From UBA8337 sp963932545 (GTDB lineage Bacteria > Pseudomonadota > Alphaproteobacteria > RS24): a DNA stretch of 64,000 nt. The DNA is taken from the NCBI GenBank assembly GCA_963932545.1, contig CAWVRH010000012.1, positions 1-64,000 on the forward strand, given 5' to 3'. Shown here one piece after another: positions 51,301 to 60,185 of the stretch. Below the pieces are notes generated by a model that saw only the letters and a program-made list of their open reading frames with translations, was not told the DNA's origin and did no database searches. Made by a program: the position numbers and the translations under genes. How positions within the stretch are numbered: the first letter of the stretch is position 1; each line of letters starts with the position of its first letter.

Positions 51301-52098
51301 GGCACCAGCTATGGCATGGCAATAGGCTATGACGCGCCGGCGGGTTTTGCTGAAGCCTTGGGTATGTATGCGCAAATGAGCTTCACTTCGGTGCATGAAA
51401 AGCCGAGCCTCTTGCCCAATGCGATTGTGCCTGGCCGCGATGAAGTGAAGGCAGAGAGTTTTGGCGTTGGCGCATATATGGCGGATAAAATTGGGCCCGT
51501 GCGATACGAGCTGAGCGCAGCTGCCGGATCGATTGCTTTCGACAGTTTGCGCAGCGTTCAGTTTAATGGCGTCAGTGACCTTTTATCCGCGGCTTGGGAT
51601 GGAACCTCCACGGCCGCTTCGGCGCGGGTCATTTATCCTATTCTCGAAGATGACCATTTGTTACGCATTGAAGCGGGTCGCGATTACTTCTCGCTAAAGC
51701 AGGATGATTACGCAGAGCGCACAGTGCTTTCTGTGGACCGAGAACTGGCTTTGCGGGTGCGCGGCGGCAACTCAGATATGACCAGCGATTACATCGGTGT
51801 GCGCGGCAGCCTCGTGCGCGGCGGCGGCGGCCCGAGCGATATCGTTTGGGAGCCAAACTACTATTTAGGTTTCCGCAGCGTCGACAATTACTCGGCCTAT
51901 AGTGCCAAAGCCAATTTCGTCGGCAATGACGTCGTGTTTGATTTGAAATCGCAAGACGAAATTTCCGACACCACCGAGCTAGGTCTCGGGGTTGCGGCGC
52001 ATAATGATTATTTCGCATTTGAATTTAATTATCGCGGCAAATTCGGCGATGGTGAAGAAGTGCATGGCGGCGGTATTTCTGTCCGCTTGTTGTTCTAG
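48319..52098 (+). CDS. Large autotransporter with C-terminal beta-barrel
   Basis: 1259 residues from a GTG with GAGGAAAAGC upstream. A signal peptide ends near residue 27 (LAPASA). The passenger is low in cysteine and rich in Asp/Asn/Gly/Thr, with repeating IxG/NxGTI turns typical of a beta-helix. Asp-rich loops (about residues 90-98, 136-152 and 754-770, for example DEDGLPDANDTDEDG) look like calcium-binding (thrombospondin type 3 or EF-hand-like) motifs. The last 290 residues form the barrel, ending in a terminal phenylalanine as the Bam complex prefers. It displays the passenger at the cell surface (type Va secretion). Function unknown: adhesion or biofilm are guesses. Confidence 0.88.
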   Translation: MTLKARLLTSVFVLPLSGWLMLAPASAFDVTGDEADAEATTEQIILEDTDTSDVQSIIIDGTPSNPAGQAALLITDDQVVTVNGTIRVRDRDDDGELTPLQNGIAVKVGIALSAGELRLKSGANLSVLEIQGPEYDGDEDGLPDANDTDEDGIVEGPLALGGAKRRIGVWVAESITGNLIGESGSSIRIEGMGGTDASNNIIAGIMLQADLNGNLDLSTRIDAIGDNARGVNINNTIDGNYRQRGDIDVRGEGGVGIDLDGAITGSLLIESLVNATGYSTAPTPQRGVDESELTADESNANANERRRGGSAIDVAANVSGGILINGSLNTIQTPSETQALADIAEARTDDDGNLVDITAQKTLPFHFDANRASGRVTTYGEASGEAALKISSTISSLTGSTLETFLDTTNDDGEAVPEEDTDPQLDVYDSTREFFYSHGLMNRGTIAANSWYDGFKADAVRVEAGATIHGGIYNSGSISATAYNGDATALGLNAGALNDGLRSDSSILLNEGTISASVSTHTGSDSTKTKSSNTATAIVLADGVAPAGGLILNRGTIFASSNHITAATDDAAATSVLGEHAIALDVSAVTSALHITQSMRQADALLSSGANSNTNPYLNGGDLDIDRTGNIGENDDGNAINIADGKIDTRDIAAPSITGDIRFGSGANEFRLLAGTMTGDIDFAGGADELFIGNSMEDDANSNDGIEGNEYTAPITSFSGTIQNGASSDLTITLGGQTAITAEKTRLHFIGQEGRDLNADGDDADVGEDLEGLDVASLTLGEKADLRFTISPEFLNGAILDVTTLSIGADATISPFITSLPGLDENGDFITRTVKLIESSSDLSGLSSSISDSLLEEGHPYIYNVSLAVDTTESKHAIKADFAIKSASELGLNATEASAWPAVISHFRSDETLEALLSLITDGDEFAAYYDQLLPQYGDGTMKQLASLSDAATGAVGQHLQIVGAGGRRDGDGWLQQFGDYRKQDSTLETDTVSGTSYGMAIGYDAPAGFAEALGMYAQMSFTSVHEKPSLLPNAIVPGRDEVKAESFGVGAYMADKIGPVRYELSAAAGSIAFDSLRSVQFNGVSDLLSAAWDGTSTAASARVIYPILEDDHLLRIEAGRDYFSLKQDDYAERTVLSVDRELALRVRGGNSDMTSDYIGVRGSLVRGGGGPSDIVWEPNYYLGFRSVDNYSAYSAKANFVGNDVVFDLKSQDEISDTTELGLGVAAHNDYFAFEFNYRGKFGDGEEVHGGGISVRLLF

Positions 52099-52104
52099 GG
52101 CCGC

Positions 52105-52785
52105 CTAAAGCGCGTCGAACAATCCTGGCTTCAAGCGTTTTGCGGCCACGGCAAATTCTGAAAAATCATCGATGATGGCATCCGCCTTCAGCTCATCTAG
52201 GCTGACACGGCGATAGCCAAAGCTCACACAAATAGACGCCACGTTCGCGGCAATGGCTCCCCCGGTATCGGCTTCGCTATCGCCTACCATAATGGCCTCT
52301 TGGGGGCTTGCGCCAAGGCGCTTCAAGGCTTCTTCGATTGTATCTGGGTCTGGTTTGCGTTTCGGCAAAGTGTCGCCGCCAACCAGCACATCGAAATAGC
52401 TATGGATGCCAAGGCGAAACAATAATTTGGCCGATAAGCTCTCGCGTTTATTGGTGACAACCCCCATCCGAATACCGCCAGCGCGGGCGGCGTCTAAAAT
52501 TGGCATGAGGTTGGGATATAGTTTGGTGTGGTCGTCGATGTTTTGGTCGTAATATAAAACAAACTCTTCGGTCGCGGCATCCAGTTGATCGTCTGGCCAA
52601 GTGACGCCGTTCTCTCGCAGGCCGCGTTGTAAAATAACGCGCGCGCCGCCTCCGATGAGGTTTTGCGTGGCGTCTCCAGAAACCTCGTTTAATCCGTTTT
52701 TACGCAAAATATAATTCATCGCGGCATGCAAATCGGGCTTTGTGTCGGCAAGGGTTCCGTCGAGGTCAAAAAGCAGAGTTGCCAT
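52105..52785 (-). CDS. gph: Phosphoglycolate phosphatase-like HAD hydrolase
   Basis: 226 residues from the ATG at 52785 (AGGA upstream), preferred over an in-frame ATG 16 codons earlier because HAD motif I (FDLDGTLADT) should start the protein. Motif II lies in GVVTNKRES, the motif III lysine in KRKPDPDT, and motif IV in MVGDSEADTGGA. It removes phosphate from 2-phosphoglycolate made by DNA repair or other small phosphates. It is convergent with the autotransporter and divergent from the EamA gene. Confidence 0.88.
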   Translation of the reverse strand: MATLLFDLDGTLADTKPDLHAAMNYILRKNGLNEVSGDATQNLIGGGARVILQRGLRENGVTWPDDQLDAATEEFVLYYDQNIDDHTKLYPNLMPILDAARAGGIRMGVVTNKRESLSAKLLFRLGIHSYFDVLVGGDTLPKRKPDPDTIEEALKRLGASPQEAIMVGDSEADTGGAIAANVASICVSFGYRRVSLDELKADAIIDDFSEFAVAAKRLKPGLFDAL

Positions 52786-52847
52786 GTCGTGTCCTATTGT
52801 TAAGATATGTGTTGGAGCTTCGTTGTGGCTCATGCTACATCCGATTC

Positions 52848-53723
52848 ATGGCGCCACGACATCTTTTTCTCATGTTCATTATCTGCTTGGTTTGGGGCTT
52901 CACTTTTGTGGCTGGCAAAGCGGGTGTGACCGAAATTCCACCGATGCTGTTTACAGCCCTTCGGTATCTCTTATTGTCGCTTCTGCTGTTTCCTTTCTTG
53001 CAAATTGTTTCTGGCCAAATGCCACAGATTATTTTCATTTCCATTGCCATGGGCTCGGCGCATTTCTCGTTGTTTTATGGCGGCATGTCGATTGCCGACA
53101 ATGTGTCCTCCATCGCCGTGGCAACACAATTGGGCGTGCCGATTAGTACCATCATGTCGATTGTATTTTTAAACGAGCAGGTTGGCTGGCGGCGTTGGTT
53201 GGGCATTGCCATGTCGTTTGGCGGCGTGGTCATCATCAGTTTTGACCCCGCCATCATTAGCGAGAGGCTAGGGCTTCTCATGGTTGTCGGGGCCGCCTTC
53301 ATCGGCTCGGCGGGCACCATTTTGATGAAGCAAATCAAGCGCACAGGCGTCTATCAAATGCAGGCCTGGATTGCCGTGCTGAGTTGGCCGCCGCTAATAG
53401 CTTTGTCGCTCATTTTTGAAAACAACCATGTCGAGGTTCTCCAAAACGCCAGTTGGATGGCTTGGGGAGGCGTGGTCTATACAGCCGTTGGCGCCAGCCT
53501 CATTGGCCATGCGGGCATGTATTATTTACTGCAGCGCTACGACGTCTCGGTCACCTCTCCGTTGACGCTGATGGCGCCTATTTTCGGCATAATGTCCGGA
53601 GTGATTTTCTGGGGCGACCAATTGGGGGTTCGCTTCTGGATTGGTGGCGGCATTGCTTTGCTTGGCGTGCTGATTATCGGGCTAAGAAAGCGTGAGGTTG
53701 CGCACGCGGGGAACGTACTATGA
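52848..53723 (+). CDS. EamA-family (DMT) transporter
   Basis: 291 residues from the ATG at 52848, ten membrane helices in two EamA repeats: FIICLVWGFTFVAGKAGVTEIPPMLFTALRYLL in the first and GAAFIGSAGTILMKQIKRTG with LIGHAGMYYLLQRYDVSVTSPLTLMAPIFGIMSGVIFWGD in the second. Drug/metabolite exporters of this type move amino acids, nucleosides or other small compounds. The open frame extends upstream over the gph promoter region and is not used. It overlaps the amidase gene by 4 bp. Confidence 0.88.
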   Translation: MAPRHLFLMFIICLVWGFTFVAGKAGVTEIPPMLFTALRYLLLSLLLFPFLQIVSGQMPQIIFISIAMGSAHFSLFYGGMSIADNVSSIAVATQLGVPISTIMSIVFLNEQVGWRRWLGIAMSFGGVVIISFDPAIISERLGLLMVVGAAFIGSAGTILMKQIKRTGVYQMQAWIAVLSWPPLIALSLIFENNHVEVLQNASWMAWGGVVYTAVGASLIGHAGMYYLLQRYDVSVTSPLTLMAPIFGIMSGVIFWGDQLGVRFWIGGGIALLGVLIIGLRKREVAHAGNVL

Positions 53724-54490
53724 AGCAGAGCCTGCCAACTCCAGTCCAAATTCAAGCTTCGCCCAATCATGATGCGCGCGCCAAAAAACCAAGCCATATT
53801 GTTTTGCATTATACCAACATGCAAAGCGCGCAAGCCGCGCTGGAGCGCATGTGCGATCCTGGGGCGAAAGTCTCGGCTCATTATCTCATTCACCGTGATG
53901 GCCAGATTGTCCAAATGGTTGAAGAGAGCCGTCGCGCTTGGCACGCGGGCGTGGCTTACTGGCAGGGGGAAAGCGATATGAACTCTGCCTCCATAGGCAT
54001 TGAGCTAGACCATAAAGGCCATGATGAGCAGGGCCATATGACAGCCTTCCCCGAAGCGCAAAGACAAGCGCTTTATGCGCTATTAAAAGACATCATCGAG
54101 CGAAACGACCTCGATCCGCGCCATGTTATCGGCCATAGCGATATTGCGCCGGGCCGCAAAATAGATCCGGGCGAAGCCTTTGATTGGGCTGAATTGCACG
54201 AGGCGGGTTTTGGCCTTTGGCTGCCAAATGTGAAGCTAGAAACCGTGGCAGATTTGCCCTCCGATGAGGCACGCGCGCAAACAGCGATAGTGCCTTTGCA
54301 AAAAGCGCTGGCCGCCTTTGGCTATCTTATTGAGGCAGATGGCAGCTATGGCGAGCCGATGCGCGCTGTGGTCGCCGCCTTCCAGCGTCACTATCGCCCG
54401 AGCCTCGTTAATGGCATCGCTGACGCCGAAACTCAAAGTCTGATTTATGCCTATTGTCGCGCCAGTCTTGCCGAACCAGAAGCAGGTTAA
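53720..54490 (+). CDS. N-acetylmuramoyl-L-alanine amidase (AmiD-like)
   Basis: 256 residues. An Amidase_2 fold: HIVLHYTNM (first zinc His), AHYLIHRDGQIVQMVEESRRAWHAG, SIGIELDHKGHDE and VIGHSDIAPGRKIDPGEAFDW (remaining ligands and catalytic region). The C-terminal 70 residues (PLQKALAAFGYLIEADGSYGEPMRAVVAAFQRHYRP) form a peptidoglycan-binding domain. No lipoprotein or classical signal sequence is visible, unlike AmiD, so it could be cytoplasmic (AmpD-like recycling) or exported by other means. ATGA overlap with the EamA gene. Confidence 0.88.
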   Translation: MKQSLPTPVQIQASPNHDARAKKPSHIVLHYTNMQSAQAALERMCDPGAKVSAHYLIHRDGQIVQMVEESRRAWHAGVAYWQGESDMNSASIGIELDHKGHDEQGHMTAFPEAQRQALYALLKDIIERNDLDPRHVIGHSDIAPGRKIDPGEAFDWAELHEAGFGLWLPNVKLETVADLPSDEARAQTAIVPLQKALAAFGYLIEADGSYGEPMRAVVAAFQRHYRPSLVNGIADAETQSLIYAYCRASLAEPEAG

Positions 54491-54503
54491 GTTATATGCT
54501 CTC

Positions 54504-54532
54504 TTGACGCTCGGGCTTTCGAGGGGTAAGCA
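54504..54532 (+). promoter_or_regulatory. Probable rnpB promoter
   Basis: TTGACG (54504-54509), 17-bp spacer and TAAGCA (54527-54532). The start expected 7 nt further falls at the first base of the P1 helix (54539). The -10 match is weak, as is common in Alphaproteobacteria. Confidence 0.5.
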
Positions 54533-54538
54533 AAAAAA

Positions 54539-54899
<361 letters not shown>

Positions 54900-54990
54900 C
54901 TTTTCTTCAAAACCCACAAGATGTAGCGATATCGGCAATCGGCTTGCCCATATCTGCCCGTTTGCGCGCGAAAACGCCCGCCAAATTCCA

Positions 54991-55030
54991 TTGACACCCA
55001 TATTTTCCCATGCTATCCCAAGTAATCCCA
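54991..55030 (+). promoter_or_regulatory. mraZ promoter with four-copy MraZ-box operator
   Basis: CCCA occurs at 54997-55000, 55007-55010, 55017-55020 and 55027-55030, each separated by six bases, an exact 10-bp period. Read on the other strand this is TGGG repeated every 10 bp, the known MraZ-binding pattern. TTGACA (54991-54996) followed by 17 bp and TATCCC (55014-55019) forms a promoter overlapping boxes 1-3. This indicates autorepression of the dcw operon by MraZ. Confidence 0.8.
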
Positions 55031-55100
55031 TAAAAGACCTGTAAAACAAGGGATGGGAGTGTCGCGCGCGAAGCGCTGACAAACGAAGGAGGAAGCCGAC

Positions 55101-55625
55101 ATGGCCATGTTCATGTCTACAGTCACGAGCAAGATAGACGCCAAGGGTCGCGTCTCGGTTCCGTCTGTCTTCCGTTCGGCGATTATCGCCCAAAACAATT
55201 CGCAAAATTCTGGCCCAGCCGCGCCCCACGATGGGCCGCATGGTATTTTTGTTTACCCTTCTTTCACCGAAGCCGCGATTGAGGGTGGCGGGCAATCGCT
55301 GATGAGCGACATTGGCGCCATGGTCGAGCGCCTCGATTTATTCACCGAAGAGCGCGATGCTTTGGCCGCCTCTTTATTCGCCGACAGTCATCACTTAATG
55401 TTTGATGCCGATGGTCGGGTTTCTTTGCCAGCACCTTTATTGGCGCATGCAGGCGTGGAAAAAGAACTGATGTTTGTGGGTCTTGGTACCAAGTTCCAGA
55501 TTTGGAACCCAGCCAGCTACGCCGACTTTAGATCGAAGGCCCGCGCTATGGCGCTGCAACAAAGGGGGCTGTTGCGATCGCTTTCATCGCCGCCTCCCGC
55601 GCCGCCGGGTGAGGGCAAGCAATGA
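55101..55625 (+). CDS. mraZ: Transcriptional regulator MraZ
   Basis: 174 residues. Two SpoVT/AbrB-like half-domains: FMSTVTSKIDAKGRVSVPSVFR and HLMFDADGRVSLPAPLLAHAG, with the DxxGR motifs in each half that bind DNA. MraZ forms ring oligomers and represses the dcw promoter through TGGG repeats. GAGGAAGCC before the ATG supports the start. The C-terminus carries a Pro-rich tail (SPPPAPPGEGKQ). Its stop overlaps the rsmH start by 4 bp. Four matching boxes lie 70-105 bp upstream. Confidence 0.96.
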   Translation: MAMFMSTVTSKIDAKGRVSVPSVFRSAIIAQNNSQNSGPAAPHDGPHGIFVYPSFTEAAIEGGGQSLMSDIGAMVERLDLFTEERDALAASLFADSHHLMFDADGRVSLPAPLLAHAGVEKELMFVGLGTKFQIWNPASYADFRSKARAMALQQRGLLRSLSSPPPAPPGEGKQ

Positions 55626-56665
55626 GTAGCGGGGGTGACGTGTTCAATAGGCAGCAAGCTAGCGTGCCCCCGGTTTCCGCTCCCCATGTTTCTGTATTAT
55701 TGCACGAAGTGGTGGGCGCTCTGGCACCCCAAGCAAACGAAATTCATGTCGATGGCACTTTCGGGGCGGGCGGCTACACCAAAGCTTTATTGCAAGGCGC
55801 GGATTGCACCGTGGTGGCAATCGACCGAGACCCCGACACAAAAAAACACGCCGACGCTATGGCTGCTGAATTTGGCTCGCGGCTGATTTACCTTTCTGGC
55901 TGTTTTGGCGATATGGATCGCCTGTTGCCAGAGGCCGGCCAGCCGCAAGTCGATGGTGTGACGCTCGATTTGGGCGTTTCCTCCATGCAGTTAGATGAAG
56001 CCGAGCGCGGATTTTCTTTCATGCGCGAAGGGCCGCTAGATATGCGGATGAGCCAGAGCGGACAAAGTGCGGCTGACTTGTTAAACCAAGCCGAACCCGA
56101 TTTATTGAGCGATATTTTGCATGTCTATGGCGAAGAAAAACGTGCACGCGCCATCACCAAAGCCATTGTCGCGCGCCGCGCGGAGACGCCTTTTGTTACG
56201 ACGCAAGATTTAGTGGAAGTGGTTATTTCGGTTTTGGGCGCGCCACGCTTTGGCAAATCGCATCCCGCCACCCGCACGTTTCAGGCCATTCGTATTTATC
56301 TCAATGATGAATTGGGCGAGTTATTGCGCGGCCTGCAAGCGGCCGAGCAAATCCTCAAGCCTGGCGGACGTTTGGCCGTTGTGACCTTTCATTCGCTAGA
56401 AGACCGCATGGTGAAGCAGTTTTTTGCCCCCCGCACAGGTCGTGCCGGTCGTCCGTCGCGCCATCAGCCAGATGTGGAAATGGCGCCGCCAAGTTTTGCC
56501 GAACCTGTTAAACGCACCATCAAAGCCAGTGCGGAAGAAATTCAAGGCAACCCACGTTCGCGTTCGGCGCGTCTGCGGGTGGCGCTTCGCACGCAAGCGG
56601 AGGCCTTTCCAGAAAGCGGCGATTTAATGCCTCGTCGCGCCCCTCAAATCAAGGTGCACGGATAA
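55622..56665 (+). CDS. rsmH: 16S rRNA m4C1402 methyltransferase RsmH
   Basis: 347 residues. HVSVLLHEVVGAL and EIHVDGTFGAGGYTKALL (SAM-binding loop), VDGVTLDLGVSSMQLDEAERGFSF and the C-terminal VVTFHSLEDRMVKQFF are the MraW/RsmH signatures. It methylates N4 of C1402 in 16S rRNA. Second gene of the dcw operon, ATGA overlap with mraZ and 1-bp overlap with ftsL. Confidence 0.97.
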   Translation: MSSGGDVFNRQQASVPPVSAPHVSVLLHEVVGALAPQANEIHVDGTFGAGGYTKALLQGADCTVVAIDRDPDTKKHADAMAAEFGSRLIYLSGCFGDMDRLLPEAGQPQVDGVTLDLGVSSMQLDEAERGFSFMREGPLDMRMSQSGQSAADLLNQAEPDLLSDILHVYGEEKRARAITKAIVARRAETPFVTTQDLVEVVISVLGAPRFGKSHPATRTFQAIRIYLNDELGELLRGLQAAEQILKPGGRLAVVTFHSLEDRMVKQFFAPRTGRAGRPSRHQPDVEMAPPSFAEPVKRTIKASAEEIQGNPRSRSARLRVALRTQAEAFPESGDLMPRRAPQIKVHG

Positions 56666-56997
56666 TGCGCTGGGTGAATATATCTTTGGGTCTACTGCTG
56701 GTTGTGTGCGTTGCCGCGCTCTATCATATTCGCTATTCGGCGGAAGCCGAGGCGCGCAGCGTACGCCAAGTGGAACAAAAAATTAATCGCGAGCAAGACC
56801 GCCAGCGCACCTTGCGCGCCGAATGGAGCAGCCTGAACGACCCGCGTCGTTTGCAATTGCTATCGCGCCATTATTTGCAATTAGGCTATCTGCGCTTGTC
56901 GCAAGTCGAAGATATGCGAACTCACGAAACGCAAACCATTCCTGTGATGCTCGTGCCCAGCAATTCCAATACGGGAGGCGCTCATGAACCGCGCTAA
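56665..56997 (+). CDS. ftsL: Cell division protein FtsL
   Basis: 110 residues. One N-terminal membrane helix (about 4-22) followed by a coiled-coil/heptad region (SAEAEARSVRQVEQKINREQDRQRTLRAEWSSL). This is the FtsL topology, which joins FtsB and FtsQ at the divisome. Sequence conservation is low in the family, so assignment rests on shape and on its place between rsmH and ftsI. It overlaps ftsI by 14 bp. Confidence 0.87.
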   Translation: MRWVNISLGLLLVVCVAALYHIRYSAEAEARSVRQVEQKINREQDRQRTLRAEWSSLNDPRRLQLLSRHYLQLGYLRLSQVEDMRTHETQTIPVMLVPSNSNTGGAHEPR

Positions 56998-58720
56998 ACT
57001 TCCCGTCGTTGCGGCAGGGCGCGATTGGGCGGCCGTTTTGGGCGGGCGCTTGAGCGGTGGGCCCGGCGATTTGTCCGAGCATGCGGTCGAGGTTACCCGT
57101 AACCGACTGCGTTTGGCGCTGACGTGTTTCGTCATCGTTTTTGGTGTTTTGGCTGGGCGCTTGGTGCAGCTCACGGTTTTGGAAAACCAGCCCGCGTGGC
57201 AGGCTGGCGCGCAGAAACAAAAACAAATGGTGCGCCCCACTATTCTAGATCGCAATGGCGTCGTCTTGGCGACGCAAATCTCTACCGTAACGCTGGGGGC
57301 AGATGTTGCGATGATTGACGATGGCCCCGAAATGGCGGCGCGCTTAAAACAGATTTTACCTGACTTGAAACAAGCTCGTGCAGCGCGCTTGATGTCGGGC
57401 AAAGACCGGTATGTTGATTTGAAATCAGGTCTCACGCCAGCACAGAAGCAAGCCATTTTGGCTTTTGGCGATCCGGCTTTGAAACTGACCCGCGCCAGCA
57501 GTCGGGTCTATCCCACGGGACATGTGATGGCCCATAGCGTTGGCTTCACGAGCTCCGACCTGCGCGGCCTTGCGGGTCTCGAGTTATATCTCGATCGATT
57601 GATCGAAGACGAAGGTTTTGAAGGCGTGTTTGAAAGCAGCCTAGATGTGCGCGTGCAACATAATGTGCGCGACGTTTTGCAAGAGGCAATGGTCAAGTAT
57701 CAAGCCAAGGCGGCAGGCGCCATCGTGGTGGATGTGCATTCGGGCGAAGTTATCTCATTGGTGTCGCTGCCTGATTTCGATGCCAATGACGCAATGGCGC
57801 ATGGCCGCGAACCGCATTTCAATCGGATGACTTCAGGCGTTTATGAGCTCGGCTCTATTTTCAAAGTGTTCACGGCAGCCATGGCCTTAGAGACAGGTTT
57901 GGTGGCTGAAGACGAGGGCTTTGACACCCGCGAGCCGATAAAAGTTGGCCGCAAGGTCTTTGAAGATGACCATGGCCAAGAGCGCATTTTATCGATGGAT
58001 GAGGTTATCATTCACTCGTCGAATATTGGTGCCGTTCAAATGGCCATGCGGGTGCCGGCAGATGTGCATTACGAATTTTTTGGCAAACTTGGTTTCTTAG
58101 ACTCTGTGCCTTTCGAGTTGCTTGAAAGTGCCGAGCCTATCGTGCCAACCCGTTGGACGGATATTGAGCGCGCGACGTCTTCCTTTGGTTACAGTTTTTC
58201 GGTCTCGCCCCTCGCTGCCGTTATGGCAGGCGCGGCGATGGTCAATGGCGGTGTTTTATATGAGCCGAGCTTGCGCAAAGTTGGCTTGCCGGTGGGCCAG
58301 CGGATTATCGCTGCGGAAACCAGCCGCTCGCTGCGTCGGATGATGCGCTCGGTCGTGACCCATGGCACGGCGCGCCAAGCCAATGTGCCCGGGTATCAAA
58401 TTTTGGGCAAAACCGGCACGGCAGAAAAGCACATCGTGGGCGGGTATAATAAAGAGGCCTTAATAACCTCGTTTCTCGGCGCGTTTCCAGCCCGCGCGCC
58501 ACGCTACGCGATGCTGGTAATGCTCGACGAGCCGCAAGGTCATGCCGAAACCTATGGGCTTAATTCAGCTGGTTGGAATGCGGCACCAGCGGCGGGCGAG
58601 ATTGTGCGTCGCACCGCCAGTCTTTTGGGTGTCTTGCCGCGTACCGAAGTTCCAGCTGAACAAGCGGCTGTGAAACAGATAAATCAATCTGTCGAGGAGG
58701 TAGCTTATGCGCCTCGATGA
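56984..58720 (+). CDS. ftsI: Septal peptidoglycan transpeptidase FtsI (PBP3)
   Basis: 578 residues. One N-terminal membrane helix (about 43-64), PBP dimerisation domain, then the transpeptidase domain with the active-site SxxK (Ser291 in ELGSIFKVF), SxN (IHSSNIGAVQM) and KTG (LGKTGTAEKH). It cross-links septal peptidoglycan in the periplasm. GGGAGGCGCTC before the ATG supports the start. It overlaps murE by 14 bp. Confidence 0.97.
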   Translation: MNRAKLPVVAAGRDWAAVLGGRLSGGPGDLSEHAVEVTRNRLRLALTCFVIVFGVLAGRLVQLTVLENQPAWQAGAQKQKQMVRPTILDRNGVVLATQISTVTLGADVAMIDDGPEMAARLKQILPDLKQARAARLMSGKDRYVDLKSGLTPAQKQAILAFGDPALKLTRASSRVYPTGHVMAHSVGFTSSDLRGLAGLELYLDRLIEDEGFEGVFESSLDVRVQHNVRDVLQEAMVKYQAKAAGAIVVDVHSGEVISLVSLPDFDANDAMAHGREPHFNRMTSGVYELGSIFKVFTAAMALETGLVAEDEGFDTREPIKVGRKVFEDDHGQERILSMDEVIIHSSNIGAVQMAMRVPADVHYEFFGKLGFLDSVPFELLESAEPIVPTRWTDIERATSSFGYSFSVSPLAAVMAGAAMVNGGVLYEPSLRKVGLPVGQRIIAAETSRSLRRMMRSVVTHGTARQANVPGYQILGKTGTAEKHIVGGYNKEALITSFLGAFPARAPRYAMLVMLDEPQGHAETYGLNSAGWNAAPAAGEIVRRTASLLGVLPRTEVPAEQAAVKQINQSVEEVAYAPR

Positions 58721-60185
58721 ATTGAGCCTCAATCCAAGCTCTAAGGACAAAGGCGCCTTGGCCTCACGAGACGTGCGCGGCCTCAGCGCCGATAGCCGCA
58801 CGGTGCAGCCGGGCTATTTATTTGCCGCGCTGCCGGGCACAAAAGTCGATGGTCAGGCGTTCATCAGCCAAGCGATTGAAAATGGTGCGACGGCGGTATT
58901 GGCCAGCGAGCCTTTGCTGGCCCAACCCTTGCACGCAGATGTGGCTTTCGTGACGAGTGATAATCCACATCGCGATTTGGCCCATATGGCAGCCCGCTTC
59001 TTTGAATTTCAACCCGCTCATATCGGTTGCATTACCGGCACCAATGGCAAAACCTCGACGGCTAGTTTCTTGCGCCAACTCCTCGCCACCCAAGGCCATA
59101 AGGCTGCGGCTATAGGCACTCTGGGAGTTGAGGCGGATGGATATTTTGAACCCTTGCAGCACACAACCCCAGACCCCGTTCGCTTGCATGCGGCTTTGCG
59201 CGACCTGAGTGCGCATGGCGTCACGCATTTAGCGATGGAGGCTTCCAGTCACGGCTTGGCGCAGCATCGTATGGATGGCGTGCGGGTCGAAGTGGCGGGC
59301 TTTACCAATCTATCGCGCGATCATTTGGATTATCACGATACGCCGGAAGCCTATGAAGCGGCCAAGCAACGTTTGTTCACGGAGTTGCTGAGCGAGACCG
59401 GCACGGCTGTAATTGTGGGCAGTCATGCCTCTGGCCAACGCCTGCAGGCTGTGTGCCAAACTTCGGGCCGCAGCGTTGTAATGGTGGGTCGCCCCGAGGA
59501 TAGTGTTTTTGTGCGCGTCGCTGCGCGCACGGCCACGGGCTTACAGCTCGACATTACGTTGAACGGCCAGTCGCAAAGCCTTGCGGTTCCCCTTATCGGA
59601 GATTTCCAAACCGAGAACCTCGCGTTGGCTCTGGGCATGGCGCAAGCCTTTGGCCTGCAAGATACAGAACTATTCTCGGCCTGCGCACATTTACAAGCAC
59701 CGCGTGGCCGTATGCAATTTGTTGGACGCTCGCAAAATGGCGCCAGCCTTTACGTCGATTATGCCCACACGCCCGACGCGCTCGACAATGCGCTGGAAGC
59801 CTTGCGCGCGCACCTTCCAAAGGATGGCAAGCTTTTGGTGTTGTTTGGCTGCGGTGGAAATCGCGATGCTGGCAAACGCCCAAAAATGGGCAAGGTTGCC
59901 GCCGCCAAAGCCGATAGCATTTTCGTGACCGATGATAACCCGCGCCAAGAAGAAGCCGCGAGCATTCGCGCAGCCATTCTTGCCGCTTGTCCAGAAGCCC
60001 AAGAAATTGGAGACCGTGGCGAAGCTATTGGCGCCATTATTAACGCCGCGCAAAGCGATGACATTGTTCTGCTGGCTGGCAAAGGCCATGAGAGCGGACA
60101 GATTATCGGGGACACAATTTTGCCGTTTGACGATGCCATGGTGGCGCAATCCTATCTTTCTGCGAAAGGGGGCCAGCATGGCTAA
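58707..60185 (+). CDS. murE: UDP-MurNAc-tripeptide synthetase MurE (meso-DAP type)
   Basis: 492 residues. ATP loop ITGTNGKTSTASFLRQLL, EASSHGLAQHRMDGV and the C-terminal FVTDDNPRQEEAASI. The DNPR motif marks addition of meso-diaminopimelate rather than lysine. GAGGAGG before the ATG supports the start. Cytoplasmic. The last 8 bp overlap murF. Confidence 0.97.
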   Translation: MRLDELSLNPSSKDKGALASRDVRGLSADSRTVQPGYLFAALPGTKVDGQAFISQAIENGATAVLASEPLLAQPLHADVAFVTSDNPHRDLAHMAARFFEFQPAHIGCITGTNGKTSTASFLRQLLATQGHKAAAIGTLGVEADGYFEPLQHTTPDPVRLHAALRDLSAHGVTHLAMEASSHGLAQHRMDGVRVEVAGFTNLSRDHLDYHDTPEAYEAAKQRLFTELLSETGTAVIVGSHASGQRLQAVCQTSGRSVVMVGRPEDSVFVRVAARTATGLQLDITLNGQSQSLAVPLIGDFQTENLALALGMAQAFGLQDTELFSACAHLQAPRGRMQFVGRSQNGASLYVDYAHTPDALDNALEALRAHLPKDGKLLVLFGCGGNRDAGKRPKMGKVAAAKADSIFVTDDNPRQEEAASIRAAILAACPEAQEIGDRGEAIGAIINAAQSDDIVLLAGKGHESGQIIGDTILPFDDAMVAQSYLSAKGGQHG

